Shown: piece by piece, positions 17,091 to 25,262 of the stretch
Layout of the letters: each line of letters begins with the position of its first letter
Position numbering within the stretch: position 1 is the stretch's first letter
NCBI RefSeq assembly: GCF_009857815.1
Contig: NZ_WVVW01000001.1
Span: 744,001-808,000 of the forward strand
Length of the DNA: 64,000 nt
Source: Pseudomaricurvus sp. HS19
GTDB taxonomy: Bacteria; Pseudomonadota; Gammaproteobacteria; Pseudomonadales; Cellvibrionaceae
Direction of reading: 5' to 3'
Made by a program: the position numbers and the translations under genes
The notes under the pieces: generated by a model
Told to the model about the DNA's origin: nothing
The model's database searches: none
Seen by the model: the letters and a program-made list of their open reading frames with translations, nothing else

Positions 17091-18257
17091 GTGGACTTTT
17101 CATTTACCGAAGACCAACAGAACATCCGCGATGCGGTTCTCAAGCACTGCTCCCAGTTCTCCGATGAGTACTGGCTGGAAGTAGACAAGAAGGGTGAATT
17201 CCCTTTCGAGTTTCATATGTCCATGGCAGAAGCCGGCTGGCTGGGTGTAGCCATGCCCGAGAGCGTGGGCGGCGCTGGTCTGGGTATCGCTGAGGCAGCG
17301 ATCATGATGCAGGCCATCGCCGAATCCGGTGGCGGCATGACCGCAGCTTCCAGCGTTCACGGTCCGGTATTCAGCCTGGAGCCCATTGCCCTGTTCGGCA
17401 CCGAAGAGCAGCAGCAGCGTATGATCCCGCCAATTCTCTCCGGCGAGCAGAAGATGTGCTTTGCAGTGACCGAGCCCAACGTTGGCCTGGACACCACCAA
17501 GCTCAAGACCCGCGCGGAAAAAGTGGAAGGCGGCTACAAGGTCAACGGCGAGAAAATCTGGATCACCAACGCCCATGTAGCCGACAAAATGATGCTGCTG
17601 GCCCGTACCACCCCGCTCGAAGAGTGCAAGCGCAAGACCGATGGTCTCTCCCTGTTCTTTACCGACCTGGATCGGACCAAGATCGAACACCGCCTGATCC
17701 CGAAAATGGGCCGTGCAGCGGTAGGCTCCAACATGCTGTTCATCAACGACCTGTTCATTCCTGAGGAGGATCGCATCGGCGGCGAAGGCGATGGTTTCAA
17801 AATCATCCTCAAGGGCCTCAACCCCGAGCGTATCCTGCTGGGCGCCGAAGCCGTCGGCCTGGGTCGCGTGGCCCTCAACAAAGCCTCCCAGTATGCCCGT
17901 GAGCGCGTGGTGTTTGATCGCCCCATCGGCATGAACCAGGGTATCGCCCACCCGCTGGCAAAGTGCTGGGCGCAGGTGGAAGCCGCCAACCTGATGGTGA
18001 TGAAAGCCGCCACCCTGTTTGATAAGGGCGAAGACTGTGGCGTCGAAGCCAATACCGGTAAATACCTGGCCGCTGAAGCCGGCTTTGAAGCCTGCCACAC
18101 CGCCATGCTTACCCTCGGCGGTATGGGCTACGCCAAGGAGTACCATGTGGAACGCTACCTGCGTGAAGTACTGATCCCGCGTACCGCACCGGTGAGCCCG
18201 CACATGATTCTCAATTTCCTGGCAGAAAAGGTTCTGGAACTGCCGAAGTCCTATTAA
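17091..18257 (+). CDS. Acyl-CoA dehydrogenase
   Basis: 388-residue FAD acyl-CoA dehydrogenase, full length with N-terminal helical, middle beta (CFAVTEPNVGLDTTKLKTRA) and C-terminal helical domains. It should introduce an alpha,beta double bond and pass electrons to ETF. The C-terminus reads YLREVLIPRTAPVSPHM, where MCAD-type enzymes have the catalytic Glu in YEGTSEI; this APVS subclass ends LPKSY and must use another base or substrate mode. Start is GTG 17091 with GAGGAG 8 bases before. It follows C1 by 91 bp and precedes the CitE-like gene. Confidence 0.88.
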   Translation: MDFSFTEDQQNIRDAVLKHCSQFSDEYWLEVDKKGEFPFEFHMSMAEAGWLGVAMPESVGGAGLGIAEAAIMMQAIAESGGGMTAASSVHGPVFSLEPIALFGTEEQQQRMIPPILSGEQKMCFAVTEPNVGLDTTKLKTRAEKVEGGYKVNGEKIWITNAHVADKMMLLARTTPLEECKRKTDGLSLFFTDLDRTKIEHRLIPKMGRAAVGSNMLFINDLFIPEEDRIGGEGDGFKIILKGLNPERILLGAEAVGLGRVALNKASQYARERVVFDRPIGMNQGIAHPLAKCWAQVEAANLMVMKAATLFDKGEDCGVEANTGKYLAAEAGFEACHTAMLTLGGMGYAKEYHVERYLREVLIPRTAPVSPHMILNFLAEKVLELPKSY

Positions 18258-18263
18258 GCTTAA

Positions 18264-18284
18264 GCCCCCAGCAAACCTGGGGGC
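18264..18284 (+). terminator. Weak hairpin between acyl-CoA dehydrogenase and CitE-like genes
   Basis: GCCCCCAG-CAAAC-CTGGGGGC is an 8-bp stem right after the dehydrogenase stop, but the following TGGTTATC is a poor T-run. It may only attenuate transcription or protect the 3' end of the upstream message. Confidence 0.45.
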
Positions 18285-18354
18285 TGGTTATCTGCGACGG
18301 CAAACCAGCACTAAAATCATAATCGCCAGAGTATAGAAATAAGGATTAAATCAG

Positions 18355-19251
18355 ATGAGCGACGTATTCAGCGCCCGTTCCTGGCTGTTCGCCCCCGGCG
18401 ACAGCGAAAAGAAAATGCAGAAAGCCACCGACGGCAGTGCCGACATTGCCATCTTCGACCTGGAAGATGCGGTAGCCCCGGAAGCCAAAGCCACCGCCCG
18501 TGAAATGGTCGGCGCCTTCCTGCAAGCACAGCCAGCCGAAGCCAAGCACCGCCTGTGGGTGCGGGTGAACCCGCTGGATGGCGAGCATACCCTGCAAGAT
18601 CTCGCGGCTATCATGCCCGGCCATCCCGGTGGCATCATGCTGCCCAAGGCCTTTGGTCGTCAGGACGTGGAACTGCTGAATAACTACCTCTCCGCCCTGG
18701 AAGTGGCGAACGGCATCGAGCAAGGCAGCACCAAGGTTATTGTGCTGGTAACCGAGACCGCCGAAGGCATGTACACCACCGGCGACTACAAAGGCGCACC
18801 GCGCGTAGTGGCCATGACCTGGGGCGCGGAAGACCTGGCGGACGCACTGGGCGCCAGCGAAAACCGCAACCCCGATGGCAGCTACGGTTTCACCTACGAG
18901 CTGGCCCGCAGCTTCTGCCTGATGGGCGCTTCCGTTGCCGGCGTGCTGCCTATCGAAACCATTCAGGGTGACTTCCGCGATCTGGACGGCCTGCGCAAGC
19001 GCGCGCAGAAAGTTCGTCAGGATGGCTACCGCGGCATGCTGGCAATTCACCCTGCCCAGGTGGATGTGATTAACGAAGCCTTCACACCGACCGAAGAAGA
19101 GTTGGCCGCCGCACAGGAAATCGTTGATGTGTTCGCAGCGAACCCCGGTGCCGGCACTATCGGCCACAATGGCGCCATGCTGGACCGCCCTCACCTGGCC
19201 CGCGCCCAGGCGCTGCTGGCCTTAGCTGGTAAAACCCAAGCAGGCCGATAA
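18355..19251 (+). CDS. HpcH/HpaI-type (CitE-like) C-C lyase
   Basis: 298-residue CitE-like protein (malyl-CoA/citryl-CoA lyase family, TIM barrel, Mg-dependent). N-terminal RSWLFAPGDSEKKMQKA and IFDLEDAVAPEAK are typical, with metal-site residues in TETAEG and GAEDLADALG. It would cleave or form a 3-hydroxyacyl-CoA such as a malyl-CoA-like compound to a CoA ester plus a 2-oxo acid, or hydrolyse malyl-CoA. Standing between an acyl-CoA dehydrogenase and a CoA hydrolase/transferase, it probably performs the chain-shortening step. The next gene follows after 17 bp. Confidence 0.82.
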   Translation: MSDVFSARSWLFAPGDSEKKMQKATDGSADIAIFDLEDAVAPEAKATAREMVGAFLQAQPAEAKHRLWVRVNPLDGEHTLQDLAAIMPGHPGGIMLPKAFGRQDVELLNNYLSALEVANGIEQGSTKVIVLVTETAEGMYTTGDYKGAPRVVAMTWGAEDLADALGASENRNPDGSYGFTYELARSFCLMGASVAGVLPIETIQGDFRDLDGLRKRAQKVRQDGYRGMLAIHPAQVDVINEAFTPTEEELAAAQEIVDVFAANPGAGTIGHNGAMLDRPHLARAQALLALAGKTQAGR

Positions 19252-19268
19252 GGGCAGGACGGACACTC

Positions 19269-20540
19269 ATGAAACATCTCAACAGCATCGACGAACTGGA
19301 CCTGAAAGAGTTCCTGCGCCCCGGCGATCACATCATAATGGGTCAGGCCTGTGGCGAGCCCACCTCACTCGTGGAAGCACTGATTGCCCAGGGCAAGGAG
19401 ATCGGCAACCTGTCGGCTTTTATCGCCACCAGCTTTTCCGGCCTGTTCCAGCCCGAAACGGCTGAGAGCTTCAAGCTCTACAGCATGGGTGCCATCGGTG
19501 CCCTGCGCTCCATGACCAAGGCCAATGCCCTGCAGGTGATCCCCATTCATGTGAGCCAGGTAGCTCCCATGATCGAAGCCGACATCATGCCCTGTGACGT
19601 CGCCTTTATTCAGGTCAGCCCTGCGGATGCCAGCGGCAACCACAGCTGCGGCCTGATCAGTGACTACGTACAGGCCGCTGTGGACAAGGCCCGTGTGGTC
19701 ATTGCCGAGATCAACGACCAGGTACCGTTCAGCAACGGTGAGATGATCAACGCCTCCCGTATCGACGTGGCCGTGCATGTCTCCCGTGCTCCCGTACAGG
19801 TACCACCGGCCAAAATCAGCGAGCTGGACGAAGCCATCGCCCGCCACTGTGCCAACTACATTGTCGACGGCTCTGTCATCCAGACCGGCGTCGGCGCCGT
19901 GCCCGATGCCATCCTGCGCCTGCTGCACGACCGCAAGGACCTGGGTGTACACTCCGGCATGCTGGGCGACGGCCTGGTGGAACTGGTGGAAGCCGGTGTT
20001 ATCACCAACGCCCGCAAAAAAATCGATACCGGTGTCTCCATCAACGGCGCATTGATCGGCAGCCAGAAGCTCTACGACTGGGCCAACAACAATCCGCTGA
20101 TGCGTATGTGCGCCACCTCCTACACCCACGATGCCGCCGTACTGGCACAGGTGGACCAGCTGGTGACCATCAACTCGGCACTGGAAGTGGACCTCACCGG
20201 CCAGGCCAATGCCGAGCAGTCCGGCTCCGCCTACATGGGTGGCACCGGTGGCCAGGTGGACTTTGTTCGCGCAGGCGCCCGCTCCAAAGGCGGCCACTCC
20301 ATTATCGCCCTGCCCGCTACCGCCAAGGGCGGCACCCTGAGCCGTATCTGTACCAGCCTTTCCGGCCCGGTCACCACTGCCCGTACCGATGTGGATGTGA
20401 TCGTCACAGAGTTTGGCGCCGCAGAGCTGAAAGGCCAGTGCCTTGCAGAGCGCACCCGTCGCCTGATCGCCATTGCCCACCCGGATTTCCGTGAGCAGCT
20501 GGAGCGCGACGCCTACACCATTCAACAACGAGGTTTCTGA
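19269..20540 (+). CDS. Acetyl-CoA hydrolase/4-hydroxybutyrate CoA-transferase-like protein
   Basis: 423-residue member of the Cat1/AbfT family (two domains, DVAFIQVSPADASGNHSCG in the first, QTGVGAVPDAIL in the second). The family catalytic glutamate is expected in an HTE-type motif before the xSDG loop; here the stretch reads LGVHSGMLGDG, with Gly at 230 in its place, judged by eye without an alignment. If right, it cannot form the usual glutamyl-CoA and may act differently. It overlaps the next gene by 1 bp (TGATG), so the two are coupled. Confidence 0.8.
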   Translation: MKHLNSIDELDLKEFLRPGDHIIMGQACGEPTSLVEALIAQGKEIGNLSAFIATSFSGLFQPETAESFKLYSMGAIGALRSMTKANALQVIPIHVSQVAPMIEADIMPCDVAFIQVSPADASGNHSCGLISDYVQAAVDKARVVIAEINDQVPFSNGEMINASRIDVAVHVSRAPVQVPPAKISELDEAIARHCANYIVDGSVIQTGVGAVPDAILRLLHDRKDLGVHSGMLGDGLVELVEAGVITNARKKIDTGVSINGALIGSQKLYDWANNNPLMRMCATSYTHDAAVLAQVDQLVTINSALEVDLTGQANAEQSGSAYMGGTGGQVDFVRAGARSKGGHSIIALPATAKGGTLSRICTSLSGPVTTARTDVDVIVTEFGAAELKGQCLAERTRRLIAIAHPDFREQLERDAYTIQQRGF

Positions 20541-21307
20541 TGAGCGACGCAGTACTGTTTGAAGGCCGCGAAGACGGCATTGCCATCATCACCATCAACC
20601 GCCCCGAGCAGCGCAACTGCCTGAGCCGCGAAGTCCGTGAAGGTCTGCGTGTCGCCTGGGAGCGTTTCGAAAACGACGATACCCTGCGCGTCGCCATTCT
20701 CACCGGCACCGGCGAGAAGGCCTTCTGTGCCGGTGGTGACCTGAAGGAGATGGTGGAGACCGGCATGCAAGTGCCGCCGCGGGATATGTTCCCCCTGCCC
20801 TACGACACCATTGAGCTCTCCAAGCCCACCATCGCCGCCGTCAACGGAGTGGCGTTTGCCGGTGGCTGGATGATCGCCCAGGCCTGTGACCTGTGTGTGG
20901 CCGCCAGCCACGCCAAGTTTGCAGTGACCGAAGTAAAAGTGGGTCGCAGCTCTCCCTGGGCCTCGCCGCTGATTCACATGATCCCACAGCGCATCATGAT
21001 GGAGATCCTGCTCACCGGTAAGCCCATTACCGCCCAGCGCGCCTACGAAATCGGCCTGGTAAACCGTATTGCGGAGCCGGAAGAGCTGATGAGCAAGGCG
21101 CTGGAACTGGCCGGCGAAATCCTGGAAGGCGCACCACTGTCAGTGAAAGCTGCCCGCGAGACCGTAATGGTCTCAACGGAAATGGGTCGTGCTGCCGCAC
21201 TGCAGGCCGCACGTCATGCGTCCGAGTACTGCTACCACAGCAATGATGCCCAGGAAGGACCCCGCGCCTTTGCCGAAAAGCGCAAGCCCAACTGGTCAGG
21301 TAAATAA
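20540..21307 (+). CDS. Enoyl-CoA hydratase/isomerase family protein (crotonase 1)
   Basis: 255-residue crotonase. The oxyanion-hole elements are FCAGGDLKEM and NGVAFAGGWMIAQACD. Of the two catalytic glutamates of rat enoyl-CoA hydratase, the first (GGxE) is replaced by Met, while the second appears kept (VTEVKVG), a pattern seen in isomerase or decarboxylase branches. It therefore may not be a simple hydratase. Its ATG overlaps the stop of the CoA hydrolase-like gene by one base. A strong terminator at 21448 ends this transcription unit. Confidence 0.85.
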   Translation: MSDAVLFEGREDGIAIITINRPEQRNCLSREVREGLRVAWERFENDDTLRVAILTGTGEKAFCAGGDLKEMVETGMQVPPRDMFPLPYDTIELSKPTIAAVNGVAFAGGWMIAQACDLCVAASHAKFAVTEVKVGRSSPWASPLIHMIPQRIMMEILLTGKPITAQRAYEIGLVNRIAEPEELMSKALELAGEILEGAPLSVKAARETVMVSTEMGRAAALQAARHASEYCYHSNDAQEGPRAFAEKRKPNWSGK

Positions 21308-21447
21308 CTTCGATCCACTGTATGTGAGACGACACTCCGCTCGCTCAATAACATTCGCGCCCTCTTGATCGCGTAATAACAAAAGCGGGATAACACAATC
21401 CCGGAGCCAGCGGGTTGCCTGTCGCACGAATTAGTTTCCATCCTTGG

Positions 21448-21478
21448 CAGAAGAGGCCCCGCCTCTTCTGGTTTTTTT
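21448..21478 (+). terminator. Terminator after crotonase 1
   Basis: CAGAAGAGG-CCCCG-CCTCTTCTG followed by GTTTTTTT; 9-bp stem. It closes the C1-to-crotonase 1 unit. Confidence 0.9.
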
Positions 21479-21584
21479 CCAGCGAAACACACGGGCAGCC
21501 AGCACCACTTCGCCCATCGTCGTTGTAAACTGTTGTGATTCCGGCAACCCGCCAGCGGACAACCCTGATAGGGATAACAGCGTC

Positions 21585-22355
21585 ATGAAACACACCATCG
21601 ATGTAGAACTGAGCGGTCACCTGGCCGTAATCCGTTTCCACAATCCACCCCTCAACTACGCCACCGTGGGCTTGCTCTCCAGCCTGGCAGACACACTGGA
21701 GCAACTGGATCACAACAACCAGGTACGGGCCGTCGTCCTGACCTCGGCACTGCAGGTGTTTTGTGCAGGCGCCAATCTGGCAGCAGAGAACGGCTTCGGA
21801 GCTTCCGGTGATGACCCGTTGCGGGAGTTTTACGATCAGGCCCTGCGGATTTACGCCTGCCGTAAACCCATTATCGCAGCACTGAAAGGCGCTGCGATTG
21901 GCGCCGGACTTGGGCTGGCACTGGCAGCTGACTTTCGCGTAGCCACACCGGCAGCACGCTTCTCCGCCAACTTCACCAAACTGGGCTTTCATCCCGGCTT
22001 CGGTCTTACCCACACCCTGCCGCGCACAATCGGCAGCCAGCGGGCTGCGGAGATGTTCATGACCTCCAACCGCTACAAAACCGTGGAGGTAGCCCCCTGG
22101 GGATTGGTGGATCGCATCGCCGAAGAAGGCAAGCTGCTGGAAACCGCTTGTGGCTTTGCCAATGAAATTGCCGTCAACGCCCCACTGGGACTACTGGCCA
22201 CCCGCGCCACATTGCGCGCTGGCCTGCTGGAGAGTGTACGCGCCGCTATTCTGGTGGAACACGCAGAGCAGCTGAAACTGCAGCCCACCGAGGATTTCGC
22301 GGAAGGCGTGAAGGCCATGGCCGAGCGTCGCGATGGCGTCTTTAGCGGGCGTTAA
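21585..22355 (+). CDS. Crotonase-fold protein lacking both catalytic glutamates (crotonase 2)
   Basis: 256-residue crotonase-superfamily protein. The oxyanion loops are present (FCAGANLAAEN and GAAIGAGLGLALAADF), but both positions of the hydratase glutamates are changed: Gly in GAGLGLALA and Phe in NFTKLGFHPG. The latter stretch is common in crotonases that act as isomerases or C-C hydrolases. Start ATG 21585 fits the family N-terminus (TIDVELSGHLAVIRF); an upstream frame runs through the terminator and is not used. It begins a new unit after the terminator at 21448 and is followed after 38 bp by the CMD gene. Confidence 0.8.
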   Translation: MKHTIDVELSGHLAVIRFHNPPLNYATVGLLSSLADTLEQLDHNNQVRAVVLTSALQVFCAGANLAAENGFGASGDDPLREFYDQALRIYACRKPIIAALKGAAIGAGLGLALAADFRVATPAARFSANFTKLGFHPGFGLTHTLPRTIGSQRAAEMFMTSNRYKTVEVAPWGLVDRIAEEGKLLETACGFANEIAVNAPLGLLATRATLRAGLLESVRAAILVEHAEQLKLQPTEDFAEGVKAMAERRDGVFSGR

Positions 22356-22393
22356 TCCAACAACCCGAATAACCAAAACCATCAGGAACCCCC

Positions 22394-23023
22394 ATGAGCG
22401 ATAACAACACACCCCGCCACGAGGTACTGCTACCACCAGACTGGAGCGACGAAGCCCGTGACGCACTGGGCCAGTTCCCCGGCGCCATGAACTTCGTGGT
22501 CAAGGGCTGGGACGACAACGGCTATGCGGTGCGTGGCACCAACATGCTCGGCGCGGCCGCCAACTTCCCCGCCCTGACCAAAGCCTTTATGGCTTACAAC
22601 AACCAGGTAGTGACCAATAGCAGCATCACCACCAGGGAGCGGGAAATCATCATCCTGCGTCTCGGCTGGCTGGCAAAGTGCGAGTATGAGTACGTGATGC
22701 ACCTGATCCTGGGGCGCCGGGCAGGCCTCACTGACGCCGAGATCGCAGCCATAGAACAGGGCCCGGACAGTGAAGGTTTGACGCCGGAAGATGCTGACCT
22801 GGTGCGCATGACCGATGAAGTGCTGCGCGACTGCCGCATCAGCGACACCACCTGGCAGCGCCTGGCCGGCCGCTACACGGCCAACCAGATTATGGACATG
22901 ATCTTCCTGGTGGGTTGCTACAATGTGTTGGCGATGTACATCAACACCTTCCGCATCCCGGTAGAAGAGAGTGAGCCGGCGCTCGACGAAGATGTGCGCG
23001 CCAGAATGATGGGGCAGTCCTGA
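22394..23023 (+). CDS. Carboxymuconolactone decarboxylase-family protein
   Basis: 209-residue CMD/AhpD-like protein. The core helix pair reads REIIILRLGWLAKCEYEYVMHLILGRRAGLTDAEI, with the Glu/His typical of the family and no CxxC pair. It resembles the protein at 3745 in length and core. Proteins of this type are frequent in aromatic and steroid clusters as proposed decarboxylases or lactone-acting enzymes, without firm assignment. Last gene before the TPP1 promoter region; no terminator seen after it. Confidence 0.82.
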   Translation: MSDNNTPRHEVLLPPDWSDEARDALGQFPGAMNFVVKGWDDNGYAVRGTNMLGAAANFPALTKAFMAYNNQVVTNSSITTREREIIILRLGWLAKCEYEYVMHLILGRRAGLTDAEIAAIEQGPDSEGLTPEDADLVRMTDEVLRDCRISDTTWQRLAGRYTANQIMDMIFLVGCYNVLAMYINTFRIPVEESEPALDEDVRARMMGQS

Positions 23024-23054
23024 GCGGGACTCCACATAACACCAAAATTAAAAA

Positions 23055-23270
23055 TCCGGACAGATTTTTACGGCGCTGAGTTGTTTTTCGTCAATTGCGT
23101 GCCGCCACAGACAAATATTTGCAACTTGTCCGTACTAATAAAATCTGTTTTTGTTGATCTGGAGGACCTCGGGGGGTATCCTTGGTGCGCTTTAAGGTTA
23201 CCGCCTTTGGCGCCACCCACGGCAGTTGGCTACAGTATTCTGATCATGTGGACCTTAATAAGTCCGGATA
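23055..23270. promoter_or_regulatory. Cluster of three TCCGGACA/TTGTCCGTAC sites before TPP1
   Basis: Three copies of the motif sit in the 337-bp gap 23024-23360: TCCGGACA (23055-23062), TTGTCCGTACTA (23126-23137) and AGTCCGGATA (23261-23270). They resemble the sites by the GntR gene. No open frame here looks like a gene; this is the TPP1 promoter region. Confidence 0.45.
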
Positions 23271-23360
23271 ACTGCAGTAGCCCCGGTGCCCGCTTAGTCA
23301 ACAGTGCGCAACACCGAACAAGATACACACTGAATAATCAACGACGAGGTTAGCTAAACC

Positions 23361-25088
23361 ATGACCGTTAAAGTTTATGAGCGAATTCTTGAGCTCTTCG
23401 AAGCCGAAGGCGTAAAGGCAATTTTTGGTATCCCTGATCCAAACTTCGTCCACATGTTTGTCGCCGCAGAGAAGCGTGGCTGGACTGTGGTAACCCCACA
23501 CCACGAACTGGCTGCCGGTATGATGGCAGAAGCCTACGCTCGCATGAACGGCACCCCAGCCCTGTGTATTTCTACCCTGGGCCCAGGTATCGCTCTGAAC
23601 GCCGGCTCTATGATGAACTCACTGGTAGAAAACTCCCCGGTTATCTACATGGGTGGCCAGCGCGCCCGTATCACCGAGCGTCGCGTACGTCGTGGTCGTA
23701 TTCAGTTCATCCAGCAGGAATCCCTGTTCAAGAACTCCGTGAAGTGGAGCGCCTCCATTGAATACGCCGACCAGACTGACGAAATCATCCGTCAGGCATT
23801 GCGTGTATGTCAGTCCGGCACCCCGGGTCCTGTGTACATTGAGTACCCTGCCAACGTCATCCTTGAAGATCTGGACGTACCACCTGCACTGCCACCATCA
23901 GCCTACCGTCTGGTAGAGCCAGGTGCCGATGGCGCCCAGGTTGCAAAAGCCATTGAACTGATCAAGAACGCCGAAAACCCGATCCTGCTGGTAGGTCATG
24001 CTGTACAGTGCACCCGCGCCGGCCAGAAGATCCGTGAACTGGCTGAGCTGATGGGCTGCCCTGTCATCCAGACTTCCGGCGGTACTGCGTTTATCGAAGG
24101 TATCGAAGACCGCACCTTCCCTTACATGTTCTCCGAAGTGGCCAACGAGATCGTTACCAAGTCCGACGTTGTTGTCGCTATTGGTACCGAAATCGGTGAG
24201 CCTGTGCACTACGGTGTGGGCATGTACTGGAAAGAAGGCAAAACCGATCGCAAGTGGATCTACGTTGAGCTGGACGCCGAGGCCATCGGCCAGAACCGTC
24301 CTATCGATGTACCACTGGTAGGTGACCTGCGTACTGTTGTACCCCAGCTGTCTGCTGGCCTGAAAGATGCGCCACGCGCCGAGCACCCTGAGCTGGCTCG
24401 CTGGGTCGAGGAAGACAAAGAGCGTCTGGCTGCACTGGCTGTTCAGGACTTCTCTACCCCAAGTGGCCGTATGCACACTGGTGAGTGGGTTATCGAAGCC
24501 ACCAAAGCCATGCCTGAGAACGCGATCCATGTGCGTGACGGCGGCTGTACCGTGATCTTCACCTGGACCTACCTGCAGAGCAAGCCACGCGACGTGATCT
24601 GGAACCAGAACTTCGGTTGTCTGGGTACCGGTCTGCCATACGCTGTAGGTGCTTCTATCGCTGACGGTTGCAAGCGTCCTGTACTCTTCACCACCAGTGA
24701 CTCCGCCTTCCTGTACCACATTGCGGAACTGGAAGTGGTTCAGCGCTTCAACATGCCAATGGTTATCGTTGTGGGCGTGGACAACTCCTGGGGCCTGGAA
24801 GTGGGCGTGTACAAGCGTACCTTCGGCCACGGCAACACCACCGAGCCAGGCGTACACTGGAGCAAGAAAGTACGCTTCGACGAAATCGCCCGCGGCCACG
24901 GCTGTGAAGGCATGTACGTCGAGAAAGGCGAGGAGCTCGGTGCGGTTATCGAAGCGGCGTTTGCCAGCGGCAAGCCAACCGTTATCCACGTGCCAATCTG
25001 CCCAACCGTGAACCACGGTGGTAACGAAAACAAAGATACCCCGAACTACGAGCGCTTCCGTACCTGGTACGCCGAAGGTCAGCAGTAA
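23361..25088 (+). CDS. Thiamine-diphosphate-dependent enzyme, acetolactate-synthase-like (TPP1)
   Basis: 575-residue ThDP enzyme of the ALS/pyruvate oxidase/oxalyl-CoA decarboxylase superfamily: N-terminal PYR domain with the cofactor-activating E49 (PHHE), a central Rossmann domain, and a C-terminal PP domain. The metal motif usually GDG-x(~26)-NN is here SDS (446-448) and, anchored on the following WG, has D474 where the metal-binding Asn is expected. It should make or break a C-C bond next to a carbonyl. Codons such as CGT, GGT and GTT are used more than in neighbours, and two terminators follow, which suggests high expression. Paralogues are TPP2 (32276) and TPP3 (37960). Substrate unknown. 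Confidence 0.85.
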   Translation: MTVKVYERILELFEAEGVKAIFGIPDPNFVHMFVAAEKRGWTVVTPHHELAAGMMAEAYARMNGTPALCISTLGPGIALNAGSMMNSLVENSPVIYMGGQRARITERRVRRGRIQFIQQESLFKNSVKWSASIEYADQTDEIIRQALRVCQSGTPGPVYIEYPANVILEDLDVPPALPPSAYRLVEPGADGAQVAKAIELIKNAENPILLVGHAVQCTRAGQKIRELAELMGCPVIQTSGGTAFIEGIEDRTFPYMFSEVANEIVTKSDVVVAIGTEIGEPVHYGVGMYWKEGKTDRKWIYVELDAEAIGQNRPIDVPLVGDLRTVVPQLSAGLKDAPRAEHPELARWVEEDKERLAALAVQDFSTPSGRMHTGEWVIEATKAMPENAIHVRDGGCTVIFTWTYLQSKPRDVIWNQNFGCLGTGLPYAVGASIADGCKRPVLFTTSDSAFLYHIAELEVVQRFNMPMVIVVGVDNSWGLEVGVYKRTFGHGNTTEPGVHWSKKVRFDEIARGHGCEGMYVEKGEELGAVIEAAFASGKPTVIHVPICPTVNHGGNENKDTPNYERFRTWYAEGQQ

Positions 25089-25112
25089 GTTCTAATGAAC
25101 TCTGGCGAGTAG

Positions 25113-25139
25113 CCATCCCGCTTCGGCAGGATGGTTTTT
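25113..25139 (+). terminator. First terminator after TPP1
   Basis: CCATCC-N10-GGATGG followed by TTTTT, 24 bp past the stop. Confidence 0.75.
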
Positions 25140-25172
25140 AAAGCGGCAAGTCTTCGGACTTGCCGCTTTTTT
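25140..25172 (+). terminator. Second terminator after TPP1
   Basis: AAAGCGGCAAGTC-TTCG-GACTTGCCGCTTTTTT: a 13-bp stem on a UUCG tetraloop with a T-run, directly behind the first terminator. Confidence 0.92.
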
Positions 25173-25175
25173 ATT

Positions 25176-25227
25176 GCCCGGAGAAAAAGGTTAATTCCAG
25201 CGTAGCTGGAAGAAAGTCTCGCCCGGG
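25176..25227. repeat. Dispersed palindromic repeat, copy 1
   Basis: GCCCGG..., then the inverted core AATTCCAGC-GT-AGCTGGAA, then AGTCTCGCCCGGGGC. A second copy with the same order of elements is at 47102-47155. Both are extragenic. Confidence 0.6.
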
Positions 25228-25262
25228 GCGGCAGCAGGCCCGTGCCACCGCCGACAGAAATC

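Noticed and set aside
23361-25088. Naming TPP1-3 as acetolactate synthase or oxalyl-CoA decarboxylase
   Set aside because: The metal motif is altered and no small subunit or oxalate genes are present, so only the superfamily is supported.
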